64,000 bases of DNA from Deltaproteobacteria bacterium (lineage in GTDB: Bacteria > Desulfobacterota > Desulfuromonadia > Desulfuromonadales > BM103), in the NCBI GenBank assembly GCA_024279915.1, contig JAJRRB010000061.1, positions 1 to 64,000 on the forward strand, given 5' to 3'. The notes under the pieces were generated by a model that was given only the letters and a program-made list of their open reading frames with translations, was not told where the DNA came from and searched no databases. Shown here one piece after another: positions 63,033 to 64,000 of the stretch. Each line of letters starts with the position of its first letter. The first letter of the stretch is position 1. The position numbers were made by a program, and so were the translations under genes.

Positions 63033-64000
63033 CTAACGTCCGTCGCCATGTCTGTCAAGCGTATCTCCTTGGCGCATGCGGTCCAGTTCTCTGGCGACAG
63101 TCGTGATAAGCTCAGGAAGCCCCGCTCTGGTGACTGCCGAGATGGCCAGTGTTCGCAAACCGCGGCTCTCAAAAATGGGACGGAGCTCCTCGGTCTGTTC
63201 ACGGACCTCGGTTATATCTTGTTTGGTAAAGATCACGAGCATGGGCCGTTCGCTCAATTCCTGGTTGTAGCGCTTGAGCTCCTGGTTGATCGTGTCAAAG
63301 TTCTCGATCGGGTCACCTATCTGAAGGGAGGAAAGATCTACGAGATGAAGAAAGAGATCAGTGCGTTCAATATGCCTTAAGAAGCGAGACCCAAGTCCTT
63401 GTCCGTCGCTGGCACCCTCAATCAGCCCGGGGATGTCGGCCATGACAAAGGAACGGAAATCACCATGCTTAACCACACCGAGATTAGGTATCAGGGTGGT
63501 GAAAGGATAATCGGCAATTTTCGGACGAGCTGCGGATACGCAGGAGATCAGAGTCGACTTGCCAGCGTTGGGAAGTCCCACCAGGCCGACATCGGCAAGT
63601 AGCTTGAGTTGCAGCCGCAGGGTGCGCTCTTCGCCAGGTACTCCCGGTTGGGTGTGACGAGGCGCTCGATTGGTGGAGGTCAGGAAGCGGGCGTTGCCGC
63701 GTCCACCTTGACCACCTTTGAGCAGAAGAAAGCCCTGATCGACCTTGGTCAGGTCGGCAAGGAGTTCCCCGGCTTCATCATCGTAAACCAGAGTTCCGGG
63801 TGGCACCTTGATGGCCAGATCCTCACCACCCTTGCCATGCTTATTCTTGCCCAGGCCGGGCATACCGTTTTTAGCTTTGATGTGGTGCTTGTAGCGCAAG
63901 TCGAGGAGAGTGGTGATGGACATGTCCACTTCAAGCAGAACATCTCCGCCTCGTCCGCCATCGCCTCCGTCCGGGCCGCCAAGCGGCACAAACTTTTCGC
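63033..64000 (-). CDS. obgE: GTPase ObgE/CgtA (5' end outside window)
   Basis: At least 322 codons; the frame is open across the window edge (EKFVPLGGPDGGDGGRGGDV at the edge), so about 25-30 N-terminal residues are missing. The glycine-rich Obg fold is followed by the G domain: G1 GLPNAGKSTL, switch I region DYPFTTLIPNLG, G3 DIPGLI, G4 TKQD and G5 SAV. It acts in ribosome assembly and the stringent response. It heads the obgE-proB-proA-nadD-rsfS-rlmH run that marks this part of Desulfuromonadales chromosomes. Confidence 0.95.
   Translation of the reverse strand, partial: EKFVPLGGPDGGDGGRGGDVLLEVDMSITTLLDLRYKHHIKAKNGMPGLGKNKHGKGGEDLAIKVPPGTLVYDDEAGELLADLTKVDQGFLLLKGGQGGRGNARFLTSTNRAPRHTQPGVPGEERTLRLQLKLLADVGLVGLPNAGKSTLISCVSAARPKIADYPFTTLIPNLGVVKHGDFRSFVMADIPGLIEGASDGQGLGSRFLRHIERTDLFLHLVDLSSLQIGDPIENFDTINQELKRYNQELSERPMLVIFTKQDITEVREQTEELRPIFESRGLRTLAISAVTRAGLPELITTVARELDRMRQGDTLDRHGDGR

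Overview
The window looks like a chromosomal segment of a Desulfuromonadales-type bacterium (Geobacter/Desulfuromonas/Pelobacter relatives). This rests on the housekeeping order obgE-proB-proA-nadD-rsfS-rlmH-dksA-(LapB-like)-gpmI-comF, on an oleABCD hydrocarbon locus together with a polyunsaturated fatty acid (PUFA) synthase, and on an apparent selenoprotein. The taxonomic call is inference from gene content; no search was run.

Layout. 0-2.2 kb (minus strand): the start of a DsbA/FrnE-like thiol oxidoreductase whose first active-site Cys is an in-frame UGA followed by a hairpin (probable selenocysteine), and a TPR lipoprotein. 2.6-18.3 kb (plus): a three-gene PUFA synthase, pfaD (enoyl reductase), pfaA (KS-MAT-5xACP-KR-DH) and a pfaB/pfaC fusion (KS-CLF-AT-DH-DH) whose last about 41 codons are shifted out of frame. 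18.4-26.5 kb: an accessory island with a GC-rich two-TM K+ channel, a large N6-adenine methyltransferase, a small PD-(D/E)XK-like protein and a primase-helicase of the TOTE type. 26.7-31.5 kb: oleA, oleB, oleC, oleD. 31.7-38.0 kb: a second accessory island with a Fic protein, HipBA, an AbiTii-like protein and a membrane-anchored protein. 38.2-48.3 kb: a Sfp-type phosphopantetheinyl transferase (pfaE role), then fadD-fadB-fadA-fadE-MBL hydrolase, a divergent MerR regulator and an SCP2 protein. 48.3-64 kb (minus): an aminotransferase with an in-frame stop, an entericidin-like peptide, lspA, ileS, a PAS histidine kinase, comF, gpmI, a LapB-like protein, dksA, rlmH, rsfS, nadD, proA, proB and the obgE 3' part.

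How it fits together. The PfaE-type transferase would load the five ACPs, PfaD/A/C would build a polyunsaturated acyl chain, FadD could activate it to acyl-CoA, and OleA-D would join two chains head to head, reduce, lactonise and decarboxylate them to a long polyunsaturated alkene. The beta-oxidation genes could recycle or trim such chains and seem to be under the MerR regulator.

The most unusual structural signal is how the accessory genes sit in this pathway locus. The K+ channel is followed by a diverged 75-bp copy of the pfaC 3' end, and the Fic gene by a 96-bp copy of the oleD 3' end. The AbiTii-like and membrane genes sit in two tandem units sharing the same upstream (about 35 bp) and downstream (about 60 bp) elements. 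These look like scars of repeated insertion into one ancestral pfa-ole-pfaE locus.
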